DNA of 64,000 nucleotides from an uncultured bacterium (GCA_902765215.1 CACWZA010000002.1:62001-126000), one strand, 5' to 3'. Counted from the first letter of the stretch, positions 51,390-61,564 are shown. Numbers and translations: made by a program. The notes: generated by a model from the sequence alone, not told the origin.

Positions 51390-51539
51390 ATGAAAACTGC
51401 GTCAAAAGTTAAGGAAAGTAAGTCAGGCTTCAATGATGAATTTGAAAACTATCTCAAAAAGCAGTGCATTAAGACTACTTTCAACGGCTCTGAGCTGGAA
51501 ACATTTTCTTGGTACAAGAAGGTTTTGGGTTTAGTGTAA
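51390..51539 (+). CDS. 49-residue protein of unknown function
   Basis: A small ORF that is too short for usual gene callers: MKTASKVKESKSGF, then an acidic and aromatic stretch with one Cys, ending WYKKVLGLV. It has an AAGGAG site seven bases before ATG and a consensus promoter 75 bases upstream, so expression is likely to be strong. No family recognised. It could be a regulatory peptide or a small structural protein; the leader may also carry an RNA element. Confidence 0.6.
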   Translation: MKTASKVKESKSGFNDEFENYLKKQCIKTTFNGSELETFSWYKKVLGLV

Positions 51540-51580
51540 CTCAACCGGAATTAACTGATCTTTGTAAGTTTAATACTTGA

Positions 51581-52228
51581 TTACAAATCGTCAAGGTAAT
51601 TTACGGTTACTGTGTTTGGGGATGAATAATTTAATACAGAATTGTCAATTAAAAATCTTGGGATACCCGCAGATTTTAGTTGTCGACAATCTTCTGTGCT
51701 TAATTTTCCGCAGGCAAGTACCGGAAAAAGGGTATTCTCGCTAACCCATTTTGCATACTCTAATCCTGTTGACGTAACAGGCTCTGTTGGTGTTGACTTT
51801 ATGTTACCTACAATAATGAAATCAGCACCATCTTTTACTGACTGAATCACACTCTCTTGTGTGTTTGTATATAATCCAATAATAAAGTCTTCTCCAAGTA
51901 ATTCTCTCGCAGAGTGGATATCCAGCCCTTCCTGTTCAAGATTTACACCATCAGCCGAAGATAAATAGGCAATATCTGCTCTGTTTCTGATCAACAACGA
52001 GGCATTAAATACTTCGCAAAGTTGTTTTGTCTTTTTTGCTGTGTCTAAAAACTGCTTATCAGGCATGTCCCCACCGATAAGTTCAATGATTTCTGCCCCT
52101 GCGGATAAGTATTCCGCTATTGCGTTCAATAATTCATCAGAATTTGAATATCCTGTGTCGTTTACGGATATCCCGAATTTCTTATTTTCTATTTTTAATT
52201 TTGTTAGGTTCTCTCTTACATTTGCCAT
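51581..52228 (-). CDS. ThiE/TenI-like TIM-barrel protein
   Basis: A 215-residue protein resembling thiamine phosphate synthase. Matching blocks are LLIRNRADIAYLSSADGVNL (family INDRxDIAxxxxADGVHL), GADFIIVGNIKSTPTEP (family GxGPVxxTxTK) and CGKLSTED. The family QxRxK phosphate/pyrimidine-binding motif in the first third is replaced by IELIGG, so it may have lost ThiE activity or act as a TenI-like or different TIM-barrel enzyme. A TATAAT lies six bases before ATG and no Shine-Dalgarno is seen. Confidence 0.75.
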   Translation of the reverse strand: MANVRENLTKLKIENKKFGISVNDTGYSNSDELLNAIAEYLSAGAEIIELIGGDMPDKQFLDTAKKTKQLCEVFNASLLIRNRADIAYLSSADGVNLEQEGLDIHSARELLGEDFIIGLYTNTQESVIQSVKDGADFIIVGNIKSTPTEPVTSTGLEYAKWVSENTLFPVLACGKLSTEDCRQLKSAGIPRFLIDNSVLNYSSPNTVTVNYLDDL

Positions 52229-52234
52229 GGTTAT

Positions 52235-52240
52235 ATTATA
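52235..52240 (-). promoter_or_regulatory. -10 box six bases before ATG (leaderless start)
   Basis: On the minus strand TATAAT is followed by six bases and ATG at 52228, which predicts a leaderless message. No -35 of quality is seen. Confidence 0.5.
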
Positions 52241-52258
52241 GTATAAATTATTGTATTA

Positions 52259-52305
52259 GGGGGATGTATAAAATACCCATCACCCGAATATTCTTCATTT
52301 ACCCC
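52259..52305. repeat. Short interspersed element, 47-bp copy
   Basis: Begins GGGGGATGTATAAAATACCC, continues ATCACCCGAATATTC and ends TTCATTTACCCCC. The ends are inverted copies of GGGG..AAAT. The interior matches the longer copy at 56608 except for a missing segment of about 60 bases. Confidence 0.75.
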
Positions 52306-52376
52306 CGATTAAACTACCTGCATATATAGGCTGAAAGAGTATGTAAATATAACAAAAACTCTTTTAAGATGCCGGT

Positions 52377-52946
52377 ATGGTGAAAACAAACTACAAAAAA
52401 ATTCCGCAGTCTATCCTGATTGAAATGGCTCAAAAAGATAATTTTGAGGCTTTAGAAGAGCTTATAAGGCGTATTCAGAAGGATATTTTCAGTATGTATT
52501 CGCATATTTGCAAAAAACGAGAAATTGCTGCTGATTTAACTCAGGAAGCCCTTGTGAAAATTGCAAAAAACCTTGAAAAATTGCACGATTCAAAGAGTTT
52601 TAAAACTTGGTCAAACAGAATCGCGTTAAACCTCTTTTACGACTTTGTCAGGAAAGATACAAAACATACCCCGCCCGTGAGCCTTGATGAGGTTGATAAA
52701 CCTGAGGTTGAGGATAAACATATTCAGCCGATGGAAAAGTGTATGGCATCAGAATTAGGCTGTATTATCAAGACAAGTATATTATCTTTGCCTATAAATT
52801 CAAGGGTTGCAATTGTTCTCAGAGAATTTGAAGGAATGAGTTATGAAGATATCGCAAACCTCACCCATACCTCGATAGGAACCGTAAAATCAAGAATTTC
52901 CCGCGCAAGAATTAAGCTGCAGGAAGAACTAAGTGATTATTTATAA
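52377..52946 (+). CDS. ECF-type sigma factor
   Basis: A 189-residue sigma-70 family protein with region 2 (residues 15-85; LTQEALVKIAKNLEKL then TWSNRIALNLFYDFVRK) and region 4 (about 125-185; LPINSRVAIVLREFEGMSYE then GTVKSRISRARIKL). It is followed after 17 bases by a zinc-finger anti-sigma gene, the standard ECF pair. The Shine-Dalgarno is weak, so it may be expressed at low level. Its own promoter motif is not clear. The stimulus is unknown. Confidence 0.9.
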   Translation: MVKTNYKKIPQSILIEMAQKDNFEALEELIRRIQKDIFSMYSHICKKREIAADLTQEALVKIAKNLEKLHDSKSFKTWSNRIALNLFYDFVRKDTKHTPPVSLDEVDKPEVEDKHIQPMEKCMASELGCIIKTSILSLPINSRVAIVLREFEGMSYEDIANLTHTSIGTVKSRISRARIKLQEELSDYL

Positions 52947-52963
52947 TGACAGGAGTGTAGATT

Positions 52964-53530
52964 ATGAAGTTGACTTGCGGCCAGTTTGAAGGACTGATAA
53001 CATTTTATATAGACGGTGATTTAAGTAATAGTCTTAAACACGCCTTTGAGGAGCATCTGGCTGAATGCAGCGGTTGTGCAATGAAGTTTAAGGTCATTCG
53101 CTCAATAATCAGTGATATAAAAGGGGCATACAAAAAAATAATCAGTGATAACTGTCCGACTGAGGATAAACAACCCTCTGTTCAGCTCTCTAACCCTGTT
53201 ATTACTGCTTCCGAAGTTTCGCTGATGGAGCTTTCCGCCTATGTTGATAATGAGTTATCTGACGAAGGTAATATCAGAATAAGGCGTAACATCGTTTCAA
53301 AACCTAAAATCAGGGGCAAAATTGAAAAGTTATACAAACTGAAAAAGATTATGCATAACTCCTTTGATGAGCAAAAAAATAAAATGAAAACAGATTTTTC
53401 CAAAGAGGTGGTAAGAACTGTTAATAATGACATCACGGCAAGGCAGGTCTGTGTGCATTGTTTTGCCTTTATTCTGGTTGTTGTTCTGGCAATAGTTTTA
53501 TCGGTATGGACAATTCTTAAAATGATTTAA
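52964..53530 (+). CDS. Membrane anti-sigma factor with zinc finger
   Basis: A 188-residue protein: N-terminal zf-HC2 anti-sigma domain with HxxxCxxC (HLAECSGC, residues about 31-38), a linker, and one C-terminal membrane helix (CFAFILVVVLAIVLSVWTIL). The cytosolic domain should bind and hold the ECF sigma encoded just upstream. A second zinc-finger-like block lies at about 88-105 (ELSAYVDNELSDE), repeating the fold without Cys. Role in envelope stress sensing is likely but not shown. Confidence 0.9.
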   Translation: MKLTCGQFEGLITFYIDGDLSNSLKHAFEEHLAECSGCAMKFKVIRSIISDIKGAYKKIISDNCPTEDKQPSVQLSNPVITASEVSLMELSAYVDNELSDEGNIRIRRNIVSKPKIRGKIEKLYKLKKIMHNSFDEQKNKMKTDFSKEVVRTVNNDITARQVCVHCFAFILVVVLAIVLSVWTILKMI

Positions 53531-53538
53531 TTATTCAA

Positions 53539-53559
53539 TTCTTAATTTTTCATTAAGAA
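53539..53559. promoter_or_regulatory. Perfect 8-bp inverted repeat upstream of groES
   Basis: TTCTTAAT, five bases, ATTAAGAA. It lies 73 bases before groES and just after the anti-sigma stop. It is not the CIRCE element bound by HrcA. It may be an operator or a weak terminator. Confidence 0.4.
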
Positions 53560-53631
53560 AATTAATTTTTGCCGAATTTTGTTATACATTAGATTATGTA
53601 ATATCAGTAAATTAAATAGGAGGATTATAGA

Positions 53632-53919
53632 ATGAGTATTAAACCTTTAGCAGACAGAATTGTTATTAAATTAATCGAAGATACAGAACAAACTTCAGGC
53701 GGAATCTTTATTCCTGACAGTGCAAAAGAAAAACCTCAAAAGGGTGAAGTTGTTGCTGTTGGTGCAGGTAAAGTCGGTGAAAACGGTGAAAGAGAACCAA
53801 TGGATGTTAAAGTTGGGGATATCATTCTTTATGCTAAATATGCAGGCACAGATATTAAAATGGACGGGGTTGAATATAAAATCTTGTCTATTAAAGATGC
53901 TCTCGCAGTTTTAGGTTAA
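53632..53919 (+). CDS. groS: Co-chaperonin GroES
   Basis: The 95-residue lid of the GroEL cage. Mobile loop region [19 protein letters not shown] and the [10 protein letters not shown] start are typical. AGGAGG precedes the ATG. It starts an operon with groEL, 30 bases downstream. Confidence 0.97.
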   Translation: MSIKPLADRIVIKLIEDTEQTSGGIFIPDSAKEKPQKGEVVAVGAGKVGENGEREPMDVKVGDIILYAKYAGTDIKMDGVEYKILSIKDALAVLG

Positions 53920-53928
53920 TAAAAGTAA

Positions 53929-55602
<1,674 letters not shown>

Positions 55603-55628
55603 TCGCAACATACAAAAAAGATTAAAAA

Positions 55629-55658
55629 GAGATGTGATAACTGTCACATCTCTTTTTT
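55629..55658 (+). terminator. Intrinsic terminator
   Basis: Stem GAGATGTGA / TCACATCTC, six-base loop, and a run of six T, after groEL. Confidence 0.92.
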
Positions 55659-55681
55659 AATGTGTGGTATTTTATCCCGTC

Positions 55682-56560
55682 TTATTTTTTCGGACATATA
55701 CTGCGTAAAGCAGTTCTGAAATCTTTGTTTCTTCCGTGCCAGAAGGTATCCATGAAAAACCCTATTGTACTTGTTAAAAACTTGTTTTCAGGTAAATGTG
55801 AATGTTCCATGGCTTTTGAGGTCTTTTCTGATATTATATCAAGATTTTCCCCTAATTCTGTTATTTGTGTATCGGTAATTTTTGGGGCAATTACAGGTAA
55901 TACATTTTCGTCTGCAAAAAGTTTCATAAGTGATTCTTTGCTCGGAAACATAAAGGCACGCTGTTTTGCTCGTTTAATCTTTATAATATCTACCAGATTG
56001 ATTTCGTTATCTGTTGTCATTAAATTGTTTGAGTTGAAATAATCAATATAACAGTTGTTTTTCGTCAGCTCGGCGACCTCGTCCGTAAAAGCATTAAAGC
56101 TCTTTTGCTCCATAGATGAAACTTTTTTTATGTCGGATAAATATTTGTTTATATCCTTTTCGCTCATGTTTTCTCGGTGGGTGAAAGGTACGCTGTATTC
56201 CTCTCCGTCCTGTTTCAGCATAACGAGTAAATATTTGCCCAGACTCGCAACAGGTTGACCTACATTGATTTTAGGGAACAAATCTTCCGTTTTTGTGACA
56301 GTTGTTTGATATTGCCCTATGTTTTCCGGTGTTATCCCTCTGTATGCTTTAAGCATAAAATTATCAGATTCGGGGATAGAGTAAATTTTATTAAATCTGC
56401 CCTCTGCCACATAATTGGTTTTATCGGCAATAATTTCACCAAGCCGTTCTTCAATTTTGGAATCACGATTAAGCCGTTCAAAATCTTCATAACTTTGCCC
56501 GTTTCTCCGTCTGCTCGTGAAATTTGCACGATAATAACTATCTCTTATATTAATATCCAT
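55682..56560 (-). CDS. Kinase-fold accessory protein (APH/choline-kinase-like)
   Basis: A 292-residue soluble protein. A glycine-rich loop-like GRFNKIY (54-60), the beta-3 motif FMLKAYRG with Lys71, the catalytic-loop pattern DYFNSNNLM with Asp173 and Asn178 at the family spacing of five, and LVDI with Asp191 in the DFG position agree in order and spacing with kinases of the aminoglycoside-phosphotransferase type. All key residues seem present, so activity is possible. Residues 1-50 are basic and Asn-rich. ATG at 56560 is preferred over TTG at 56596. A CATTAT box is six bases before ATG, as in the 37869 gene. Family is my inference. Confidence 0.65.
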   Translation of the reverse strand: MDINIRDSYYRANFTSRRRNGQSYEDFERLNRDSKIEERLGEIIADKTNYVAEGRFNKIYSIPESDNFMLKAYRGITPENIGQYQTTVTKTEDLFPKINVGQPVASLGKYLLVMLKQDGEEYSVPFTHRENMSEKDINKYLSDIKKVSSMEQKSFNAFTDEVAELTKNNCYIDYFNSNNLMTTDNEINLVDIIKIKRAKQRAFMFPSKESLMKLFADENVLPVIAPKITDTQITELGENLDIISEKTSKAMEHSHLPENKFLTSTIGFFMDTFWHGRNKDFRTALRSICPKK

Positions 56561-56566
56561 ATTTAT

Positions 56567-56572
56567 ATAATG
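56567..56572 (-). promoter_or_regulatory. CATTAT box six bases before ATG
   Basis: GCATTATATAAATATG: the same core as before the 37869 gene (GCATTATATAGATATG). No Shine-Dalgarno. Possible leaderless or co-regulated start. Confidence 0.4.
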
Positions 56573-56607
56573 CCTGTAAAAAATTTTTTTGCTCAATTAT
56601 TGTTTTT

Positions 56608-56711
56608 GGGGGGATATAAAATACCCCTCACCCGAATATCTAATAATTTGCAGGCAAATCATAAGATACTCGACCTCTCCCGCGGAGAGGTTACTATTTT
56701 TCATTTACCCC
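56608..56711. repeat. Short interspersed element, 104-bp copy
   Basis: Starts GGGGGGATATAAAATACCCC, TCACCCGAATAT, then an extra segment with the hairpin ACCTCTCC-CGC-GGAGAGGT (56673-56691), and ends TTCATTTACCCC. Terminal GGGG..AAAT and ATTTACCCC are inverted. It lies in the non-coding gap between the kinase-like gene and cdd. Confidence 0.75.
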
Positions 56712-56840
56712 AAAACTATTCTTTTCCGCTCTTGCAATTTGGTGAAAAAAAGAGTAATATACTTTAACTACTATTTCAACTTTGTGGTTGATTGATTATT
56801 TTGTATTCGGGTTTAAATTAGTGTTAGGCAGGTATAATTT

Positions 56841-57224
56841 ATGGCAACATACGAAGAATTAATAGAAAAAGCAAAAGAAGCATCAAAAAACGCATACGCA
56901 CCTTATTCCGATTTCAGGGTAGGGGCCTGTGTGCTTATGGAAAGCGGTAATATATATACGGGCTGCAATTTTGAGAATGCAAGTTACGGTTTATCAATCT
57001 GCGCAGAACGTAATGCGATAGGTTCTGCTATTGCAAACGGTGAAACCAAAATAAAAGCAATTGCAATATATTCACCGAATATGTATAACTGCACTCCCTG
57101 CGGGGCTTGCCGTCAGGTTATTAACGAATTTAAAACCGATGAGACAGTAGTTATAACTGTTGCTGCAGATAAACTTATTACTCACACAATTGATGAACTT
57201 TTGCCCGGAGGTTTTACTTTATAA
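56841..57224 (+). CDS. cdd: Cytidine deaminase
   Basis: A 127-residue homotetrameric-type cytidine deaminase, converting cytidine and deoxycytidine to uridine forms. Zinc ligands and catalytic Glu: CAERNAIG (Cys, Glu) and PCGACRQ (two Cys). The FENASYGLSICAERN block is typical. It overlaps the following zinc-ribbon gene by one base. Confidence 0.95.
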   Translation: MATYEELIEKAKEASKNAYAPYSDFRVGACVLMESGNIYTGCNFENASYGLSICAERNAIGSAIANGETKIKAIAIYSPNMYNCTPCGACRQVINEFKTDETVVITVAADKLITHTIDELLPGGFTL

Positions 57225-57436
57225 TGTATATTCTTGAATGTATCTTAAGATACTTGTTTCCTAAAAAATTAAATTCAGAATATGATTATAATCCCTTAAA
57301 TCAAGATTCTACAGAGGACGACGAGAATTGTTCTCACGAATTTATGCCTGTCGATAGTACGGGTGAAACCCTCGCTTGTATTAAATGCGGGTTTATAGTA
57401 AAAAGAAAAGGTAATACATTAATTGAGGACGAATAA
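57224..57436 (+). CDS. Small zinc-ribbon-like protein
   Basis: A 70-residue protein with CSHEF and CIKCG, a possible Cys/His zinc-ribbon near the C-terminus (residues 37-57), and a hydrophobic N-terminus (ILECILRYLF). It is linked to cdd by a TAATG overlap and lies two bases before the 7TM-HD gene, which supports it as a real gene in this operon. Function unknown. Confidence 0.65.
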   Translation: MYILECILRYLFPKKLNSEYDYNPLNQDSTEDDENCSHEFMPVDSTGETLACIKCGFIVKRKGNTLIEDE

Positions 57437-57438
57437 TT

Positions 57439-59619
57439 ATGATTTCGTTTAATGATATTGTAGAGAGAGTTCAGGCACATAAGGTTACGGATATAGTTAT
57501 CTTCCTGTGCTTTTCTTTGGTAATGACACTGATTGTTTCTTCTCAGAACTTCTTCTTCCAGAGAGTTGTTGAGAACGGTATCAGTAAAAGAGATATTATC
57601 GCTCAGAAAACCATAACGGTTGTTGATACCAAAAGAACTGAACAACACAGGCAGGAGGTTATTCAAAATATTGAACCTATCCTTATTCCTGCGGAAGATG
57701 AATTTATTAAAGTAAATTTAGATACACTTCAGACATCTATAAGACAAATAAGACAAAAAGATGTCAGTGATGCTACCAAAAAAGATGAATTGGGGCTATT
57801 GTTCGATATTTCAGCGAAGGACAGAAAAGCATATCTTGCAAATTATCTTTTGATTTCTTCTGATGCAGAGCTTCAAAAAATATTTGATAAAGCGAAAATT
57901 ACACTGGTCAAAGTTCTCAATGTCGGCATTACGGAAAGCAGTTACGAAGACGGGAAACTAGATAAGATTATTCAGCGTAATATACCTGTTAATACTCCCC
58001 GTAATCAAATAACAATTATTACAGCACTTTTGAAAGAAATTATTACTCCAAATCTCGTTGTTGATGACTTGGCAACAGAGATTGCAAAAAAGAATGCTCA
58101 AAACTCTGTGAAACCTTATGAGGTTGTATTCCATCAGGGCGATAAGATAGTTTTCGAAGGTGAGCCTGTTACGAAATTAAAGAAAGATGCTTTGCGTGAA
58201 GCAGGCTATAATGTTCTTGAACTCAATTTCTGGGGAATCTTCGGGATATTTATTCTTGTTTTATTCTCTACATTTATATTTATGCAGTATGAGAAAAATT
58301 TTGAAAAAGTATTTTATGAATCGCATCATATAACGATTACGGGATTTTTGGCGATATTTCTGGCGCTGATTGCGGCAATGATTCCAACGGGATTTTCACC
58401 GTATATTTTGCCGTTCCCTGCGTTCATAATTATATTATCAGTATTTACAAATGCCCGAATAGCGCTCTTTGCTTCTATGCTTGAACTTGCAGTTCTCACA
58501 GTCGGGTTACATTACGGTATTGAGTTTGTGACATCGTTCCTTATAATAAATGCAGTATCTATGATTGCAATATCAAAAATCAAATTCTCAAAGAGATTTG
58601 ACCTGATTATTACAGGGTTAAAAATCTCATTGGCAGGTGTTGTAATCGTTTCAGCCGTTTATATACTGGAAAAATTCCTTATTGATGTAGAAAACTTCCT
58701 GATTTTGAGAGATTTGTTGTTAATCTTCCTGAACGGGTTGTTGAGCGGTATTATTGCATTAGGGACACTCCCTATATTGGAAAGTACATTCGGAATTATT
58801 ACTCCGTACGGTTTGGCTGAACTTGCCGATCATAATCAACCGTTGTTAAAACGTTTACAGTTTGAAGCACCGGGAACATATCACCATAGTTTGTTGGTTT
58901 CTAACCTTGCGGAAGCGGCTGCGGAAGCGATTGGTGCTAACCCGATACTCGCAAGAGTCGGCTCGTTCTACCACGATGTTGGGAAATTAAAAAGACCGCT
59001 TTTCTTTGTGGAAAACCAGTCTTATTTTGGGATAGAAAACCCTCACACAAAACTTAACCCAAGACTTAGTAAGATGGTTATTACAGCCCATCCTAAAGAT
59101 GGTGTGGAAATTGCAAAAGAATATCATCTTCCGTCTATAATTCATAACTTTATTCTTCAGCACCACGGTGAAGGACTTGCAAGTTATTTCTATAATCAGG
59201 CCGTTGCGGAAGAAGGGATTGAAAATGTAAAAGAAGAACAGTTCAGATACACTGGCCCTAAGCCTAATATGAAGGAAACTGCTATCCTGATGATAGCTGA
59301 TGCTGTTGAATCTGCTGTGCGTTCTTTGAAAACACCTTCTAATGAAGAAATAGAAGAAATAATTGATAAAATTATTAAAGAAAGACTGAATGACGGTCAG
59401 TTCTCTGATTGTCCGCTTACCCTCAAAGATTTGAAGGTTATTGCAACAACATTTAACCGTATCCTGAGAGGTATGCAGCATAACAGAATTAAATATCAGC
59501 AATCTATTGCGAATGAATTTAATAATGTCAGAGTTCAGGGTTCTGTTATGGATTCCGATTTGGAAGCGAAGATTCAGCAATTAGAACAAAATAAAGAAAA
59601 TAGCGAAAATAATGAATAG
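57439..59619 (+). CDS. pgpH: 7TM-HD family (PgpH-type) cyclic-di-AMP phosphodiesterase
   Basis: A 726-residue membrane protein: N-terminal helix (about 20-37), extracytoplasmic 7TMR-HDED domain (about 45-265), seven membrane helices (about 270-455) and a cytosolic HD domain (about 480-690). HD motifs: GTYHHSLLVSNLAE, FYHDVGKLKRP and ILQHHGEG. The PgpH subfamily hydrolyses cyclic di-AMP in Listeria; the substrate here is inferred. It overlaps ybeY by eight bases, an arrangement common in Firmicutes and cyanobacteria. Confidence 0.9.
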   Translation: MISFNDIVERVQAHKVTDIVIFLCFSLVMTLIVSSQNFFFQRVVENGISKRDIIAQKTITVVDTKRTEQHRQEVIQNIEPILIPAEDEFIKVNLDTLQTSIRQIRQKDVSDATKKDELGLLFDISAKDRKAYLANYLLISSDAELQKIFDKAKITLVKVLNVGITESSYEDGKLDKIIQRNIPVNTPRNQITIITALLKEIITPNLVVDDLATEIAKKNAQNSVKPYEVVFHQGDKIVFEGEPVTKLKKDALREAGYNVLELNFWGIFGIFILVLFSTFIFMQYEKNFEKVFYESHHITITGFLAIFLALIAAMIPTGFSPYILPFPAFIIILSVFTNARIALFASMLELAVLTVGLHYGIEFVTSFLIINAVSMIAISKIKFSKRFDLIITGLKISLAGVVIVSAVYILEKFLIDVENFLILRDLLLIFLNGLLSGIIALGTLPILESTFGIITPYGLAELADHNQPLLKRLQFEAPGTYHHSLLVSNLAEAAAEAIGANPILARVGSFYHDVGKLKRPLFFVENQSYFGIENPHTKLNPRLSKMVITAHPKDGVEIAKEYHLPSIIHNFILQHHGEGLASYFYNQAVAEEGIENVKEEQFRYTGPKPNMKETAILMIADAVESAVRSLKTPSNEEIEEIIDKIIKERLNDGQFSDCPLTLKDLKVIATTFNRILRGMQHNRIKYQQSIANEFNNVRVQGSVMDSDLEAKIQQLEQNKENSENNE

Positions 59620-60124
59620 TAAAACAATAAATATATTTACCGAGAATATTTATTCCGGCTGGGAGCTTGATGAGTTTGAGGTTATTCAGAATACCCGTAA
59701 AATTGTTGAGTTTTACCTGTCTCAGCTCACAGATGTTTCCTGTCTTGAGGGGTTTGATTTCGATACTCTCGTATTTGATATTTTGTTTTGCGACAGCAAA
59801 AAAACGCATCAGATAAATCGTGATTACCGCGAGAAGGATTATCCTGCCGATATCATTACATTTGCAATTTTCGCTGATGATGATGCAAAATTTGTCCTTG
59901 ATTCTGAGATAAACCTTGGCGAAATAATACTTGCACTTGATAAAGTAAGAGAGGAAGCAAAAAAACATGAAGTTTCCGATAAATATGAGTTGTATTTTTT
60001 GATTGCTCATGGTATTTTGCATTTGCTGGGGTTTGACCACCAGAGCGAAGAAGATTATAATTTTGTTGTGGAAGTACAGAAAAAAGCACTAAGATATGCC
60101 GAAATAGGTGAAAAAGATGAGTAA
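59612..60124 (+). CDS. ybeY: Endoribonuclease YbeY
   Basis: A 170-residue rRNA-maturation endoribonuclease. The zinc-binding motif is HGILHLLGFDH. The partner genes pgpH upstream and dgkA downstream form the usual PhoH-less cluster. It overlaps pgpH by eight bases and dgkA by eight. Length is normal. Confidence 0.95.
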   Translation: MNSKTINIFTENIYSGWELDEFEVIQNTRKIVEFYLSQLTDVSCLEGFDFDTLVFDILFCDSKKTHQINRDYREKDYPADIITFAIFADDDAKFVLDSEINLGEIILALDKVREEAKKHEVSDKYELYFLIAHGILHLLGFDHQSEEDYNFVVEVQKKALRYAEIGEKDE

Positions 60125-60509
60125 ATACAAATCACAAGGGTTCAGAAATACATTTAAAAACGCAAGAAAAGGGTTTAGACTTGTTTTGAAAAGCGAGAGA
60201 AATCTTCGTATACACTTGATTGTGGGTTCTCTTGTTATGATGGCGGCTATACTTTTAGGGTTTGATGTTGTTAAATTCTGCATATTACTCTTTGCTATTG
60301 CAATGGTAATCGTATCAGAGATGTTAAACTCTGCGATTGAATTTACACTTGATTCATACTATCACAACCGATATAACAAAATGGTCGGTATGGCAAAAGA
60401 TATTTCAGCAGGTGCTGTTATGCTTGCAACCTTTGTAAGTATAATAATCGGCTGTTTGGTTTTTGGTCAGTCTATTATTGAAATGATTGCCCGCGGAAGT
60501 TTGTTATAA
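60117..60509 (+). CDS. dgkA: Diacylglycerol/undecaprenol kinase
   Basis: A 130-residue integral membrane kinase of the DgkA family; Gram-positive and cyanobacterial members phosphorylate undecaprenol. Three membrane helices, with catalytic residues in SERNLRIHL and EMLNSAIEF. The ATG at 60117 overlaps the ybeY stop (ATGAGTAA) and is preferred to a GTG at 60108. Confidence 0.93.
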   Translation: MSKYKSQGFRNTFKNARKGFRLVLKSERNLRIHLIVGSLVMMAAILLGFDVVKFCILLFAIAMVIVSEMLNSAIEFTLDSYYHNRYNKMVGMAKDISAGAVMLATFVSIIIGCLVFGQSIIEMIARGSLL

Positions 60510-60511
60510 TT

Positions 60512-61552
60512 TTATTTTACCCTTGAAAAGACTTCTACATCAATATCATCAAAGGTGTTATCAAAGAAAAATGCAGAGCTTGCAACCATTGATGCGTTAT
60601 CCGTGCAGTATTTCATTATCGGTGCATTAACTCTGTAACCTTCTTTTTCCAGTTCAAAAATCTTTCTGCGTATTTCAGAGTTAGCCGCAACACCTCCTGC
60701 AATAGCAACCTGTTTGTATTTTTTAACCTCAAGAGCGTGTCGTACTTTTTTAATCAGGGTTTCGGAAACACATTCCTGAAAACTTGCACAAATGTCGTTC
60801 AACGGGATATTTTCACCATATTCTTCTTTTAACTTTTTAACAAGTCTTGAAGTCGCTGTTTTTAGTCCGCTGAAGCTGAAATCAAATTCCCCGACTTTTG
60901 CTTCCGGAAGTTCAAATGCGTGAGGGTTGCCCTCCTGAGCCAGTTTATCCAGTCTTGGCCCCCCCGGGTATGGTAATCCAATCAGTCTTGCGACTTTATC
61001 GTATGCCTCTCCGACAGCATCATCTATTGTTTCTCCGATTATTTCAAGTTCGGAATATGACTTAACATCAATAATCTGTGTGTGTCCGCCACTTACCAAA
61101 AGTGCAATAAACGGCGGTTTTAAATCTGTATCTATAAAGTTTGCACTAACGTGTGCGTTAAGGTGGTTTACCCCGATAAACGGTTTATTATGTACCAGTG
61201 CAAGGGTTTTTGTAGCATTCAGTCCGACAAGCAGGCATCCGACAAGCCCCGGACCTACAGTGCCCGCAAAAGCATCTATATCTTCAGGGGTAAGGTTTGC
61301 TTCTTTAAAGGCTTTATCTATAACTACATTAATCGCTTCTAAATGTTCACGGGCAGCAATTTCAGGAATAACCCCTCCGTACTGTTCGTGAGTTTTTATT
61401 TGTGAGGCAACAACATTCGATACAACATTTCTTCCTCCCTGTACTATTGCACAGGCAGTTTCGTCACAACTGGATTCTATCGCCATAATGTAACTATTAT
61501 CGTTTAATGTTACCTTTTCACCCGTAAATAATGTATTTTTATTCTTTTTCAT
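60512..61552 (-). CDS. tsaD: tRNA threonylcarbamoyladenosine synthase subunit TsaD
   Basis: TsaD catalyses transfer of threonylcarbamoyl to A37 of ANN-decoding tRNAs. The 346-residue ASKHA protein shows MAIESSCDETACA near the start, HLNAH (metal ligands), SGGHTQII, and the C-terminal GGVAANSEIR with KYCTDNASM. The frame is open back to 61723, but that part is antisense to obg; the ATG at 61552 fits the family length. A TATAAT is exactly six bases upstream, so the message may be leaderless. It is divergent from obg by 37 bases. Confidence 0.96.
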   Translation of the reverse strand: MKKNKNTLFTGEKVTLNDNSYIMAIESSCDETACAIVQGGRNVVSNVVASQIKTHEQYGGVIPEIAAREHLEAINVVIDKAFKEANLTPEDIDAFAGTVGPGLVGCLLVGLNATKTLALVHNKPFIGVNHLNAHVSANFIDTDLKPPFIALLVSGGHTQIIDVKSYSELEIIGETIDDAVGEAYDKVARLIGLPYPGGPRLDKLAQEGNPHAFELPEAKVGEFDFSFSGLKTATSRLVKKLKEEYGENIPLNDICASFQECVSETLIKKVRHALEVKKYKQVAIAGGVAANSEIRRKIFELEKEGYRVNAPIMKYCTDNASMVASSAFFFDNTFDDIDVEVFSRVK

Positions 61553-61558
61553 AGTATT

Positions 61559-61564
61559 ATTATA
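61559..61564 (-). promoter_or_regulatory. -10 box six bases before tsaD ATG
   Basis: On the minus strand TATAAT, six bases, ATG at 61552, in the 37-base gap between the divergent tsaD and obg. Predicts a leaderless tsaD transcript. Confidence 0.55.
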
